Assembly: GCA_910584695.1 (NCBI GenBank)
Contig: CAJUBR010000024.1
Span: 1 to 35,817, forward strand
DNA length: 35,817 bases
Source: an uncultured Lachnospiraceae bacterium
GTDB lineage: Bacteria; Bacillota; Clostridia; Lachnospirales; Lachnospiraceae
Direction: 5' to 3'
Every line of letters starts with the position of its first letter. Within the stretch, counting starts at the first letter, position 1. This document shows positions 24,121-32,443 of the stretch, piece after piece. Below the pieces are notes generated by a model, which saw only the letters and a program-made list of their open reading frames with translations, had not been told where the DNA came from and ran no database searches. Position numbers and translations under genes: made by a program.

Positions 24121-25935
24121 ATGACGCATATAGACCAGAGCAAAATCCGCAATTTTTGTATTATCGCACATATTGATCATGGAAAATCAACTTTGGCTGA
24201 CCGAATCATAGAAAAAACGGGGCTTTTAACAAACAGGGAGATGCAGGCACAGGTTCTTGACAATATGGATCTGGAAAGAGAACGGGGAATTACGATTAAA
24301 GCACAGGCAGTGAGAATCGTGTATCGTGCAAAAGACGGGGAGGAATACATTTTTAATCTGATTGATACTCCGGGACATGTAGACTTTAATTATGAGGTTT
24401 CAAGAAGTCTGGCAGCATGTGAAGGTGCTGTTTTGGTAGTGGATGCAGCACAGGGGATTGAGGCTCAGACACTAGCAAATGTATATCTGGCAATTGATAA
24501 TGATCTGGAGATTATGCCGGTTATCAATAAAATCGATCTTCCCAGTGCAGAACCTGAAAAGGTGGTAAATGAAATCGAGGATGTGATTGGAATTGAGGCA
24601 CAGGATGCTCCCCGTATTTCGGCTAAGACAGGTCTTAATATTGATCAGGTGTTAGAGCAGATTGTGGAAAAGATACCGGCTCCGTCGGGAACTGTGGACG
24701 GACCGCTTAAGGCTCTTATTTTTGACAGCAAATATGATGCATATAAAGGAGTAATTATTTTCTGCCGTCTGTTTGATGGTTCGGTAAGAAAAGGCAGTAT
24801 GATCAAAATGATGGCTACCGGAGCATCTGTAGAGGTAGTGGAGGTTGGAATTTTTGGAGCAGGCCAGTTTATTCCACAGGATGAGCTTTCTGCCGGAATG
24901 GTAGGTTATATTACAGCCAGTCTTAAGGATGTGAAGGACACGCAGGTGGGTGATACCGTTACGGATGCTGCAAACCCATGTAAAGAGGCACTTCCGGGAT
25001 ACAAGAAGGCAAATCCGATGGTATATTGTGGATTATATCCCGCCGACGGGGCAAAATACCCGGATCTCCGTGACGCATTGGAAAAACTTCAGTTAAATGA
25101 TGCTTCTTTAAGTTACGAACCGGAAACGTCGATTGCGTTAGGATTTGGATTCCGCTGTGGCTTTTTAGGGCTTTTGCATTTAGAAATTATTCAGGAGCGG
25201 TTAGAAAGAGAATATAATCTGGACTTGGTTACGACAGCACCGGGTGTTGTTTACCGGGTATATAAAACGGATGGGGAAATGATAGAGCTGACCAATCCAT
25301 CTAATCTGCTGGACCCTTCTAATATTGATTATATGGAGGAACCCTTTGTCTCAGCGGAAATTATGGTCACAAAAGACTATGTGGGTGCAATTATGCAGCT
25401 TTGCCAGGAAAGGCGGGGCATATATAAAAGTATGGAATATATGGAAGAGACAAGGGCACTGCTTAAATATGACCTTCCGTTAAATGAGATTATTTATGAT
25501 TTCTTTGATGCACTAAAATCGCGGTCCAGGGGTTATGCCTCCTTTGATTATGAACTTTCAGGATATGTGCGTTCGGATCTTGTAAAACTGGATATTTTAA
25601 TCAATAAAGAAGAGGTAGATGCCCTTTCCTTTATTGTACATGCAGATACAGCCTATGAAAGAGGTCGTAAAATGTGTGAGAAATTAAAAGGGGAGATACC
25701 AAGGCATTTATTTGAGATACCGATTCAGGCAGCAATCGGAAGTAAGATCATTGCAAGAGAGACGGTAAAGGCACTTAGAAAAGATGTGCTTGCAAAGTGT
25801 TATGGCGGCGATATTTCAAGAAAGAAAAAACTTTTGGAAAAACAAAAAGAAGGAAAGAAGCGCATGCGCCAGATTGGAAATGTAGAGATTCCGCAAAAAG
25901 CATTTATGAGTGTATTAAAGCTGGATGATGAGTAA
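24121..25935 (+). CDS. lepA: Elongation factor 4 (LepA) GTPase
   Basis: A ribosome-associated translational GTPase that acts on stalled or mistranslocated ribosomes. The 604-residue length is normal. P-loop AHIDHGKST at 16-24, switch region RERGITIKAQ, DTPGHVDF, and the base-recognition NKIDLP are all present. YCGLYPADGAKYPDLRDALEKL and ALGFGFRCGFLGLLHLEI are LepA-type EF-G domain III/V segments, and the C-terminal domain unique to LepA is complete (KCYGGDISRKKKLLEKQKEGKKRMR, QKAFMSVLKLDDE). It follows spoIIP and precedes hemW, as in Bacillus. Confidence 0.98.
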   Translation: MTHIDQSKIRNFCIIAHIDHGKSTLADRIIEKTGLLTNREMQAQVLDNMDLERERGITIKAQAVRIVYRAKDGEEYIFNLIDTPGHVDFNYEVSRSLAACEGAVLVVDAAQGIEAQTLANVYLAIDNDLEIMPVINKIDLPSAEPEKVVNEIEDVIGIEAQDAPRISAKTGLNIDQVLEQIVEKIPAPSGTVDGPLKALIFDSKYDAYKGVIIFCRLFDGSVRKGSMIKMMATGASVEVVEVGIFGAGQFIPQDELSAGMVGYITASLKDVKDTQVGDTVTDAANPCKEALPGYKKANPMVYCGLYPADGAKYPDLRDALEKLQLNDASLSYEPETSIALGFGFRCGFLGLLHLEIIQERLEREYNLDLVTTAPGVVYRVYKTDGEMIELTNPSNLLDPSNIDYMEEPFVSAEIMVTKDYVGAIMQLCQERRGIYKSMEYMEETRALLKYDLPLNEIIYDFFDALKSRSRGYASFDYELSGYVRSDLVKLDILINKEEVDALSFIVHADTAYERGRKMCEKLKGEIPRHLFEIPIQAAIGSKIIARETVKALRKDVLAKCYGGDISRKKKLLEKQKEGKKRMRQIGNVEIPQKAFMSVLKLDDE

Positions 25936-26034
25936 GCATGCCGCTTTTGCAATCCCAAGAAGGAAGAGGGTTTTTAAATAAAACGTTTTGTTTTGGATAA
26001 GGGATGAATACAATAGGGAAGGGAATTCGTAATT

Positions 26035-27243
26035 ATGAAACCGGATATGAGAGGTTTAAGTCTTTATGTGCATATTCCGTTTTGCAAACAAAAGTGTATT
26101 TATTGTGATTTTTTATCTTTTGAAGAGTGTGGATATGAAATAAGGAGACAGTATATATCTGCTCTTTGCAAAGAGATTGAGGCATATCAGGAGGAAGCAC
26201 AGGACTATCGGATAAAAACCATTTTTATTGGAGGCGGTACACCGTCCTATATTGAGGCAGACCTGATAGCAGAGGTCATGCATACAATCCATCAGGTGTT
26301 TTATGTGGAGCCGGATGCCGAGGTTACGCTGGAAGGAAATCCGGACAGTTTGAAAGAGGACAAGCTTAAGATTTATAAACAGGCAGGTATCAACCGTCTT
26401 AGCATCGGATTGCAGAGTGCCAATGATAGTATGCTGGGGAATCTTGGCAGAGTTCATGATTATAATCAGTTTACAGAAGCTTATCGGTATGCGAGAAAAG
26501 TTGGCTTTTGCAATATCAATATTGATATCATGTCAGGACTGCCGGGAGAAACCAGGGAATCCTATTTCAGGACTTTAAAAAGAGTATTGGAATTACAGCC
26601 GGAACATATTTCTGCATACAGCCTGATCGTGGAGGAGGGAACACCGCTTTATGAGAATGACAAGCTTCTTGCTCTGCTTCCTTCGGAGGAGGAAGACCGG
26701 GAATTATATGCCGGAACAAAAGAATTATTGAGGAAAAATGGTTATAGCAGGTATGAAATTTCTAATTATGCGAAAGAAAGGTGTGCCTGCCGGCATAATA
26801 TGGTATACTGGACCGGCGGAGAGTATTTGGGAGTGGGACTGGGTGCTGCATCTTATCTGTCGATACGGATTGACAATGACGAATGCAAAAAGGTCCGGTT
26901 TCACGGAGTGGAAAATTTAAAAGAATATATCGGCAGATTTTTAAAGTGTGATGGTGCTACAGATGTGTTTCTGGAATTTTTGCGGGATTATTATAAAGAT
27001 TTATATTTCTTAAAGCGTAAGGATGAGATAGAAGAGTTTATGTTTTTGGGACTCCGCCTGATGAACGGAATTTCAAAAACAGAATTTAAGGAGCGTTTTG
27101 GCAAAGAGATTGAGAGCGTTTATGGAAAAGTGATAGGCAAATATAAGGAGAACCGATTACTGGTGGAACAGGATGACAGAATTTTTTTAAGTGATAAAGG
27201 CATTGATGTAAGTAATATGGTGATGGCAGAGTTTATGCTGTGA
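26035..27243 (+). CDS. hemW: HemW-type radical SAM protein (heme chaperone family)
   Basis: A 402-residue radical SAM protein. The cluster motif is Cys17-x3-Cys21-x2-Cys24 followed by DF; the CDF ending rather than CxC separates HemW from the true oxygen-independent coproporphyrinogen oxidase HemN. IGGGTPSY, EGNPDSL, NRLSIGLQSAND and YEISNYAKERCACRHNMVYW are family signatures, and the C-terminal winged-helix-like part is present (MFLGLRLMNGIS). Heme insertion activity is known for HemW homologues; substrates here are inferred. hrcA-grpE-dnaK, commonly downstream, do not follow. Confidence 0.95.
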   Translation: MKPDMRGLSLYVHIPFCKQKCIYCDFLSFEECGYEIRRQYISALCKEIEAYQEEAQDYRIKTIFIGGGTPSYIEADLIAEVMHTIHQVFYVEPDAEVTLEGNPDSLKEDKLKIYKQAGINRLSIGLQSANDSMLGNLGRVHDYNQFTEAYRYARKVGFCNINIDIMSGLPGETRESYFRTLKRVLELQPEHISAYSLIVEEGTPLYENDKLLALLPSEEEDRELYAGTKELLRKNGYSRYEISNYAKERCACRHNMVYWTGGEYLGVGLGAASYLSIRIDNDECKKVRFHGVENLKEYIGRFLKCDGATDVFLEFLRDYYKDLYFLKRKDEIEEFMFLGLRLMNGISKTEFKERFGKEIESVYGKVIGKYKENRLLVEQDDRIFLSDKGIDVSNMVMAEFML

Positions 27244-27306
27244 TATACTTTTTAATATATAAAATTAATATATAATAATATGTGTAGAATAGTTAAAGGA
27301 GGAATC

Positions 27307-29145
27307 ATGAAAAAGTTACAGGAAGATAGACAAAAGGAAAAGAGAAAAAAAATAAATTGGGTTTATATAGTACTGGGTATCATGATAGTGGTTCAATTGG
27401 GTACTCTGATATATAGTTTTCAATTTAAGAAGGAGGGATGCCACTCAGATGAGCTGTGGTCTTATGGCTATGCAAACAGTTATTATCAAAAAGATATCTA
27501 TCAAAATGAAAAAAGTGAACCGATTAATTGTAATGAATGGGTTAGTGGGGATGTATTAAGAGATTACTTGGTGGTAAATGAAGGTGAGCAGTTTAAATAT
27601 GCTTCGGTTTATCAGAATCAGATTAATGATTTGAGTCCTCCTTTACATAGTATGCTTTTGCATACAATCTGTTCTTTCTTTCCGGAAAGGTTTTCTTTGT
27701 GGTTTAGTTTTTCTATTAATATTGTAGCCTTTATTGTCAGCATGATCTTCTTATTTAAGACAGCAAAGCTGTTAAAAAACGATATCTTTGCACTATGTTG
27801 TTGTGTATTGTATGGTTTTAGCCTTGGGGCACGGGATACCTTTATCTATTTACGGATGTATGCTTTGTGCACTGCATTTTTCATGGTCATTACTTATCAC
27901 TTACTATTATATTTAGATAAAAGCAAGAAAAACAGAAAAGCGTATAACATACATCTTGCAATTGTGGCGGTAGTATCATTTCTTGCATTTTTAACACATT
28001 ATTATATGATAGCGGTTATGGGAATTATGACATTCCTTATATGCATCATGCTGTTGTTTCAAAAACGGATTAAGGTGATGTTTACCTATGGACTTTCCAT
28101 GTTAGGAACATTTCTTCTTTCAATTGGGGCTTTTCCATCTTTGCTGCGTGTGACAGATAATCAGGTAGGTCAGATTGCATCAGAAACAGAAAAAATGCTG
28201 AATTATACATTCCCGATACGGTTTAAGTTTATTGCTCACTATTTTACTTATAAAGAATTTAATTTTTCTGTATCAATATATAAAAATGCGATGGTTCCTA
28301 TTGTATTTGGATGTATTGTATTTGGATGTATTGTAATGCTTCCCATTGTGTATTTGTTTCGAGAAACAGCGTTTGTTATGAAGATTACCCAAAAAGTAAA
28401 AATGATTTTCAAACATCCTGTCTCAATCATGCGATATCTGCTGAGGAGAATAAACTGGATTTATCCAATTTTCTTCATAATTATGGTATTGCAGATTATT
28501 GTAGTAGGCGAAACCACGAGTGTATATGGAATGGGGAATTATGTAGACCGTTATATTATGTATCTGTATCCATTGGAGGTGATTGTAGGGATAGCAGCAG
28601 TATACCAAATTGGTCTGATTCTTTTCAAAAGAAAGAAAATAAGCAGATGGATTATAGTTGCAGCGGTGCTGGTGTTATGCGTTCTTAATCTCTATAACAG
28701 AGCATATGATACATCATATTGTTTTCCGGAAGAAACAACGGGAAAAGCGATTGAGGAATGTGTTGAAGATAAGGATTGCATTTACTTTACGACAAATTTT
28801 TGGATGCTTACAGCAATGACCAGCAAGTTGATGGATGCCGATGAATTCTTTATGGTATGGATAAATGGATATAAAGAATATGAAGAAGCTTATCTGGAAA
28901 AATTAGCAGATGGACCGGTTGTGTTGGTATTTGATACTTCTTTTAAAAACGGCTTAAGCAATAAATTAGCGTATGAAGATGTTGGATACTCGGATGAAGT
29001 GGAAGAAGAGATGGCTCAAATCGAAAATGCATATCAACAAAGGCTGCAATACTTTGAAGATCTGGTACCAGATACGACAATGAAGAAATTGACAACGGAA
29101 ACAGTGTATTCTCGTCCAGTAGAGGTATATTTGATTAATCCGTAA
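27307..29145 (+). CDS. GT-C (family 39-like) membrane glycosyltransferase
   Basis: The start is the ATG at 27307 behind AAAGGAGGAA; the product is 612 residues. A basic cytoplasmic N-terminus and one helix (about 17-38) lead into an external loop with the acidic pair Asp48-Glu49 (GCHSDELWSYGYANSYY), the placement of the catalytic residues in GT-C enzymes of the PMT/ArnT type. About ten further hydrophobic segments fill 115-470, including an IVFGC repeat at about 331-341 caused by a DNA tandem repeat. The C-terminal soluble part (about 480-612) is outside the membrane. It should transfer a sugar from a polyprenyl-phosphate carrier at the outer face. Donor and acceptor unknown. The spacer upstream is A+T-rich, with a weak TATAAT at 27271. 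Confidence 0.8.
   Translation: MKKLQEDRQKEKRKKINWVYIVLGIMIVVQLGTLIYSFQFKKEGCHSDELWSYGYANSYYQKDIYQNEKSEPINCNEWVSGDVLRDYLVVNEGEQFKYASVYQNQINDLSPPLHSMLLHTICSFFPERFSLWFSFSINIVAFIVSMIFLFKTAKLLKNDIFALCCCVLYGFSLGARDTFIYLRMYALCTAFFMVITYHLLLYLDKSKKNRKAYNIHLAIVAVVSFLAFLTHYYMIAVMGIMTFLICIMLLFQKRIKVMFTYGLSMLGTFLLSIGAFPSLLRVTDNQVGQIASETEKMLNYTFPIRFKFIAHYFTYKEFNFSVSIYKNAMVPIVFGCIVFGCIVMLPIVYLFRETAFVMKITQKVKMIFKHPVSIMRYLLRRINWIYPIFFIIMVLQIIVVGETTSVYGMGNYVDRYIMYLYPLEVIVGIAAVYQIGLILFKRKKISRWIIVAAVLVLCVLNLYNRAYDTSYCFPEETTGKAIEECVEDKDCIYFTTNFWMLTAMTSKLMDADEFFMVWINGYKEYEEAYLEKLADGPVVLVFDTSFKNGLSNKLAYEDVGYSDEVEEEMAQIENAYQQRLQYFEDLVPDTTMKKLTTETVYSRPVEVYLINP
28299..28335 (+). repeat. 15-bp tandem repeat inside the GT-C gene
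   Basis: TATTGTATTTGGATG occurs twice in tandem, at 28299-28313 and 28314-28328, followed by a partial third copy (TATTGTA). The unit is five codons long and adds IVFGC within a membrane helix without shifting the frame. Likely product of replication slippage. Confidence 0.9.
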
Positions 29146-29151
29146 GAGGGA

Positions 29152-30204
29152 ATGAGGATGAAGGAATTTTATAACAATAAAAAAGTTTTAATTACAGGAG
29201 ATACCGGATTTAAAGGCTCTGTTTTGAGTTACATATTGATGCTTATGGGAGCGGATGTAACAGGATATGCCTTGTGTCCGCCTACCAATCCATCCATGTA
29301 TCATACGCTGGAGATGGATAAAAAAATACAGCATATAGAAGGGGATATCAGGGATTTTTCGCATATACAGAATGTATTTCGGGAAATTCAACCGGAAATC
29401 GTTTTTCATCTTGCTGCACAGCCGCTTGTCCGGGAATCCTATCAGAATCCGGTCTATACTTACGAGACTAATGTGTTAGGAACGGTTTATCTGTGTGAGT
29501 GTATCAGGCAAAATCCGTGTGTAAGCTCATTTTTAAATGTAACCACCGATAAGGTGTATCAAAATGACGAAGAGGATCAACCGTTTCAGGAAGATATGCC
29601 ATTAAAGGGGAGAGACCCTTATTCCAACAGCAAATCCTGTTCGGAATTGGTGACCTACAGTTATTTACAGTCGTTTTATAAGGATATGCAGGTAGCAGTA
29701 TCTACAGTAAGGGCAGGAAATGTAATTGGCGGCGGTGATTTCGCCGCTAACCGGATTCTTCCCGATTGTGTCAGGGCGGCAGCAGGCGGAAAGGATATTA
29801 TTGTCCGGAATCCTCATTCCATCCGCCCTTATCAGCATGTATTGGAACCGCTTTTTGTATACCTGTTAATTGCTATGGAACAGTACCGGAATGCGGAAAA
29901 ACAGGGCTGTTATAATGTGGGACCGGACAAGGAAGACTGCATTACGACAGGAGAACTGGCGGATTTATTTTGCAGATATTGGGGAGAGGGAATGAAATGG
30001 ATTGACCGGTATGACGGAGGTCCCTATGAAGCCGGTTTTTTGAAGCTGGATTGTACAAAGTTAAAGGAGACTTTTTCATGGCAGCCAAAATGGAATGTAG
30101 AGCAGGCGGTGGAACAATCTGTAGAATGGTACAAAGCATTTTATCACCATGAGGATATGCAAAAAGTCACGAAAAGGCAGATAGGGGAAATGTTTGATGT
30201 TTGA
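29152..30204 (+). CDS. rfbG: CDP-glucose 4,6-dehydratase
   Basis: Converts CDP-glucose to CDP-4-keto-6-deoxyglucose, the entry step to CDP-dideoxysugars; cytoplasmic NAD-dependent SDR. 350 residues. TGDTGFKG at 15-22 is the cofactor loop, with FKG typical of RfbG. TTDKVY at 131-136 and Tyr157-x3-Lys161 (DPYSNSK) are the catalytic set. VRAGNVIGGGDFAANRILPD and RNPHSIRPYQHVLEPL are RfbG signatures. Two starts are possible, ATG 29152 or ATG 29158; the latter has better spacing to AGAGGGA. Its end overlaps rfbH by 8 bp. The cytidylyltransferase that makes CDP-glucose (rfbF) is not in the window. Confidence 0.94.
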   Translation: MRMKEFYNNKKVLITGDTGFKGSVLSYILMLMGADVTGYALCPPTNPSMYHTLEMDKKIQHIEGDIRDFSHIQNVFREIQPEIVFHLAAQPLVRESYQNPVYTYETNVLGTVYLCECIRQNPCVSSFLNVTTDKVYQNDEEDQPFQEDMPLKGRDPYSNSKSCSELVTYSYLQSFYKDMQVAVSTVRAGNVIGGGDFAANRILPDCVRAAAGGKDIIVRNPHSIRPYQHVLEPLFVYLLIAMEQYRNAEKQGCYNVGPDKEDCITTGELADLFCRYWGEGMKWIDRYDGGPYEAGFLKLDCTKLKETFSWQPKWNVEQAVEQSVEWYKAFYHHEDMQKVTKRQIGEMFDV

Positions 30205-31537
30205 GAAGATGAAGGAAGAGGAAGCGAGAAATTATATATTAGATATGGCACAGGAGTATTGTGATACCTTTCATAATCAGGAAGATTATAAGACCGGTGA
30301 CCGGATTTCTTACGCAAAAAGAGTTTATGACCGGAGTGAAATGAGAAATCTGGTGGATTCGGCATTGGAGTTTTGGCTAACATCCGGAAGATATACAAAG
30401 GAGTTTGAAGAAAGATTTGCGAAATACCTTGGAATTCGATATTGTTCTTTGGTCAACTCCGGTTCTTCGGCGAATCTTCTTGCCTTTATGGCATTAACAT
30501 CTCCTTTGCTTGGTGACCGGAAAGTGAATCGTGGGGATGAAGTGATTACGGTTGCGGCAGGATTTCCGACAACGGTGGCTCCGATGATTCAGTATGGAGC
30601 TGTACCGATTTTTGTAGATGTTACGATTCCGCAGTACAATATAGATGTCACAATGCTGGAACAGGCATATTCGAAAAAGACGAAGGCAGTTATGCTTGCC
30701 CATACGCTGGGAAATCCGTTTGATTTAAAGGCGGTAAAAGAATTTTGCGATAAATATAATCTCTGGCTGATTGAAGATAATTGCGATGCGTTGGGCTCGG
30801 AATATGAAATGGATGGAATAGTGAAAAAGACAGGAACGATAGGAGATATCGGAACCTCCAGTTTTTATCCACCACATCATATGACCATGGGAGAAGGGGG
30901 AGCGGTCTATACCGATCATCCGCTTCTATATAAAATCATCCGTTCCATGAGAGACTGGGGAAGAGACTGCAGTTGTCCTTCCGGAATGGATAATTATTGT
31001 GGACACCGCTATGACGGTCAGTATGGAGAATTGCCAAAGGGATATGATCACAAATATGTATATTCCCATTTTGGGTATAATTTGAAGGCTACCGATCTGC
31101 AGGCGGCAATCGGATGTGCACAGCTTGACAAGATAGAAGAGTTTGCAAAGAAGAGGAGAGAGCATTTCTTCATATTGTCAGAGGGGTTAAAGGATTTGTC
31201 AGACCGGCTTATTTTACCAGAGGCATTGGAGCATTCGAATCCCAGCTGGTTTGGATACCTGATTACCTGTAAGGATGGGATTAACCGGAATAAAGTGGTA
31301 CAATATTTAGAGGAACATGGAGTACAGACCAGAATGCTGTTTGCGGGGAATCTGATAAAGCATCCATGTTTTGATGAGATTCGCGGTGACAACAAAGCAT
31401 ATCGTGTAGTTGGTAATTTGGAGTGTACAGACTGGATTATGGAACAATCCTTCTGGATTGGGGTATATCCGGGAATGACAGAGGAAATGCTGGATGATAT
31501 GATAAAGCGGATCAGACAGGCGATACAGCATAGTTAA
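30197..31537 (+). CDS. rfbH: CDP-4-keto-6-deoxyglucose 3-dehydratase (RfbH/E1 type)
   Basis: A PMP-dependent iron-sulfur enzyme that removes the C3 hydroxyl on the way to CDP-3,6-dideoxy-4-ketohexoses. The start is the ATG at 30197 (the frame also has a TTG at 30194), inside the rfbG 3' end; 446 residues. It has the aminotransferase fold, but the cofactor lysine is replaced by His in SFYPPHHMTMGEGG (His227-His228), the hallmark of E1/RfbH. Four cysteines (196, 258, 260, 268) give C-x61-C-x1-C-x7-C, fitting the E1-type [2Fe-2S] pattern. GELPKGYDHKYVYSHFGYNLKATDLQAAIG is also diagnostic. The usual reductase partner (E3) is not in the window. Confidence 0.95.
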   Translation: MFEKMKEEEARNYILDMAQEYCDTFHNQEDYKTGDRISYAKRVYDRSEMRNLVDSALEFWLTSGRYTKEFEERFAKYLGIRYCSLVNSGSSANLLAFMALTSPLLGDRKVNRGDEVITVAAGFPTTVAPMIQYGAVPIFVDVTIPQYNIDVTMLEQAYSKKTKAVMLAHTLGNPFDLKAVKEFCDKYNLWLIEDNCDALGSEYEMDGIVKKTGTIGDIGTSSFYPPHHMTMGEGGAVYTDHPLLYKIIRSMRDWGRDCSCPSGMDNYCGHRYDGQYGELPKGYDHKYVYSHFGYNLKATDLQAAIGCAQLDKIEEFAKKRREHFFILSEGLKDLSDRLILPEALEHSNPSWFGYLITCKDGINRNKVVQYLEEHGVQTRMLFAGNLIKHPCFDEIRGDNKAYRVVGNLECTDWIMEQSFWIGVYPGMTEEMLDDMIKRIRQAIQHS

Positions 31538-31605
31538 TCATAAATAAATGTCCATAGACAGCAAAAGAACGGGTCGATTGTAATAACGAAAAAGGAGAAA
31601 GGAAA

Positions 31606-32427
31606 ATGATTAATAATATTAAGATTTTTGACTGTACCTTGCGTGAGGTGGGGTATCAGACCGGATGGTTTTTCAGTGATGAATTTGCCAAGAAGGTATA
31701 TCGGTTTGCACTGGGAAAGGGCATTGACTATGTGGAACTGGGCTTTTTTCATAATGAAGATGCAGATCCGGGAAAGGGCAATTTCAGATATTGTAGTATC
31801 CGGAATGATGAAATTAAGAATACATTTAAGCATGTGAAAAACATTACTAAGCTGTCCGCTATGCGGGACGTACAGCGCCCTTTATCGGAATTACTCCCTA
31901 AAAACGAAAGTGTGATTGACACAATCCGTCTGCTGACCCGTTCCCATGAAACAGATTTCAAAGTTTTATCCGGACACATAGAGCTTTGTCAAAAATTAGG
32001 TTATGAGATATTTCTTAACTTTACCAGTGCAGGATATAATACAATGGAGCGCAATCAGGAGTTTGCACATTTTGCAAAGGAGATGGGAGTGGAATCCGTC
32101 GAATTTGCAGATACGGAAAGTGTTATGACAAGAGATTATGTTACGGACACGATTGCAATCTGCCATGATGCGGGCTTGAAGGTTGGCGTACATTTACATG
32201 ATAAAAACGGTACGGCAGAAGAACTGGCAGACATGGCGATTGAACAGGGAGCCGATTATATGGATGTTACACATTTAGGGCTTGGAGGAAAATGGCGTGA
32301 CGGTAATCTTACAATGGAATATCTGCTTCGCAAGATGAATGTAAAAGGCGGATATGAAAATACGGTTGTAAAAAATGATTTAATTGAAGAGTTGATTCAG
32401 TACCATGAATTTTCTGTAGCAGAATAG
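31606..32427 (+). CDS. DRE-TIM metallolyase (HMGL/DmpG-like aldolase domain)
   Basis: A 273-residue single-domain TIM barrel, starting behind AAGGAG. DCTLR at 9-13 and HLHDKNG with His196 and His198 match the metal-binding and catalytic positions of the HMG-CoA lyase / isopropylmalate synthase / 4-hydroxy-2-oxovalerate aldolase superfamily; Asp169 (EFADTESVM) is also in the expected place. It lacks the C-terminal DmpG domain that channels aldehyde to a dehydrogenase, and it lacks the LeuA regulatory domain. Family reactions form or break C-C bonds next to a 2-oxo acid or acyl-CoA. Its place between rfbH and a ThDP enzyme suggests that it supplies a 2-oxo acid for a branched sugar. Exact substrate unknown. 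Confidence 0.85.
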   Translation: MINNIKIFDCTLREVGYQTGWFFSDEFAKKVYRFALGKGIDYVELGFFHNEDADPGKGNFRYCSIRNDEIKNTFKHVKNITKLSAMRDVQRPLSELLPKNESVIDTIRLLTRSHETDFKVLSGHIELCQKLGYEIFLNFTSAGYNTMERNQEFAHFAKEMGVESVEFADTESVMTRDYVTDTIAICHDAGLKVGVHLHDKNGTAEELADMAIEQGADYMDVTHLGLGGKWRDGNLTMEYLLRKMNVKGGYENTVVKNDLIEELIQYHEFSVAE

Positions 32428-32443
32428 GGAGCGGAATAAAGCA

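Noticed and set aside
27271..27276. Promoter TATAAT before the GT-C gene
   Set aside because: The surrounding DNA is almost pure A/T and no acceptable -35 is present at 16-18 bp.
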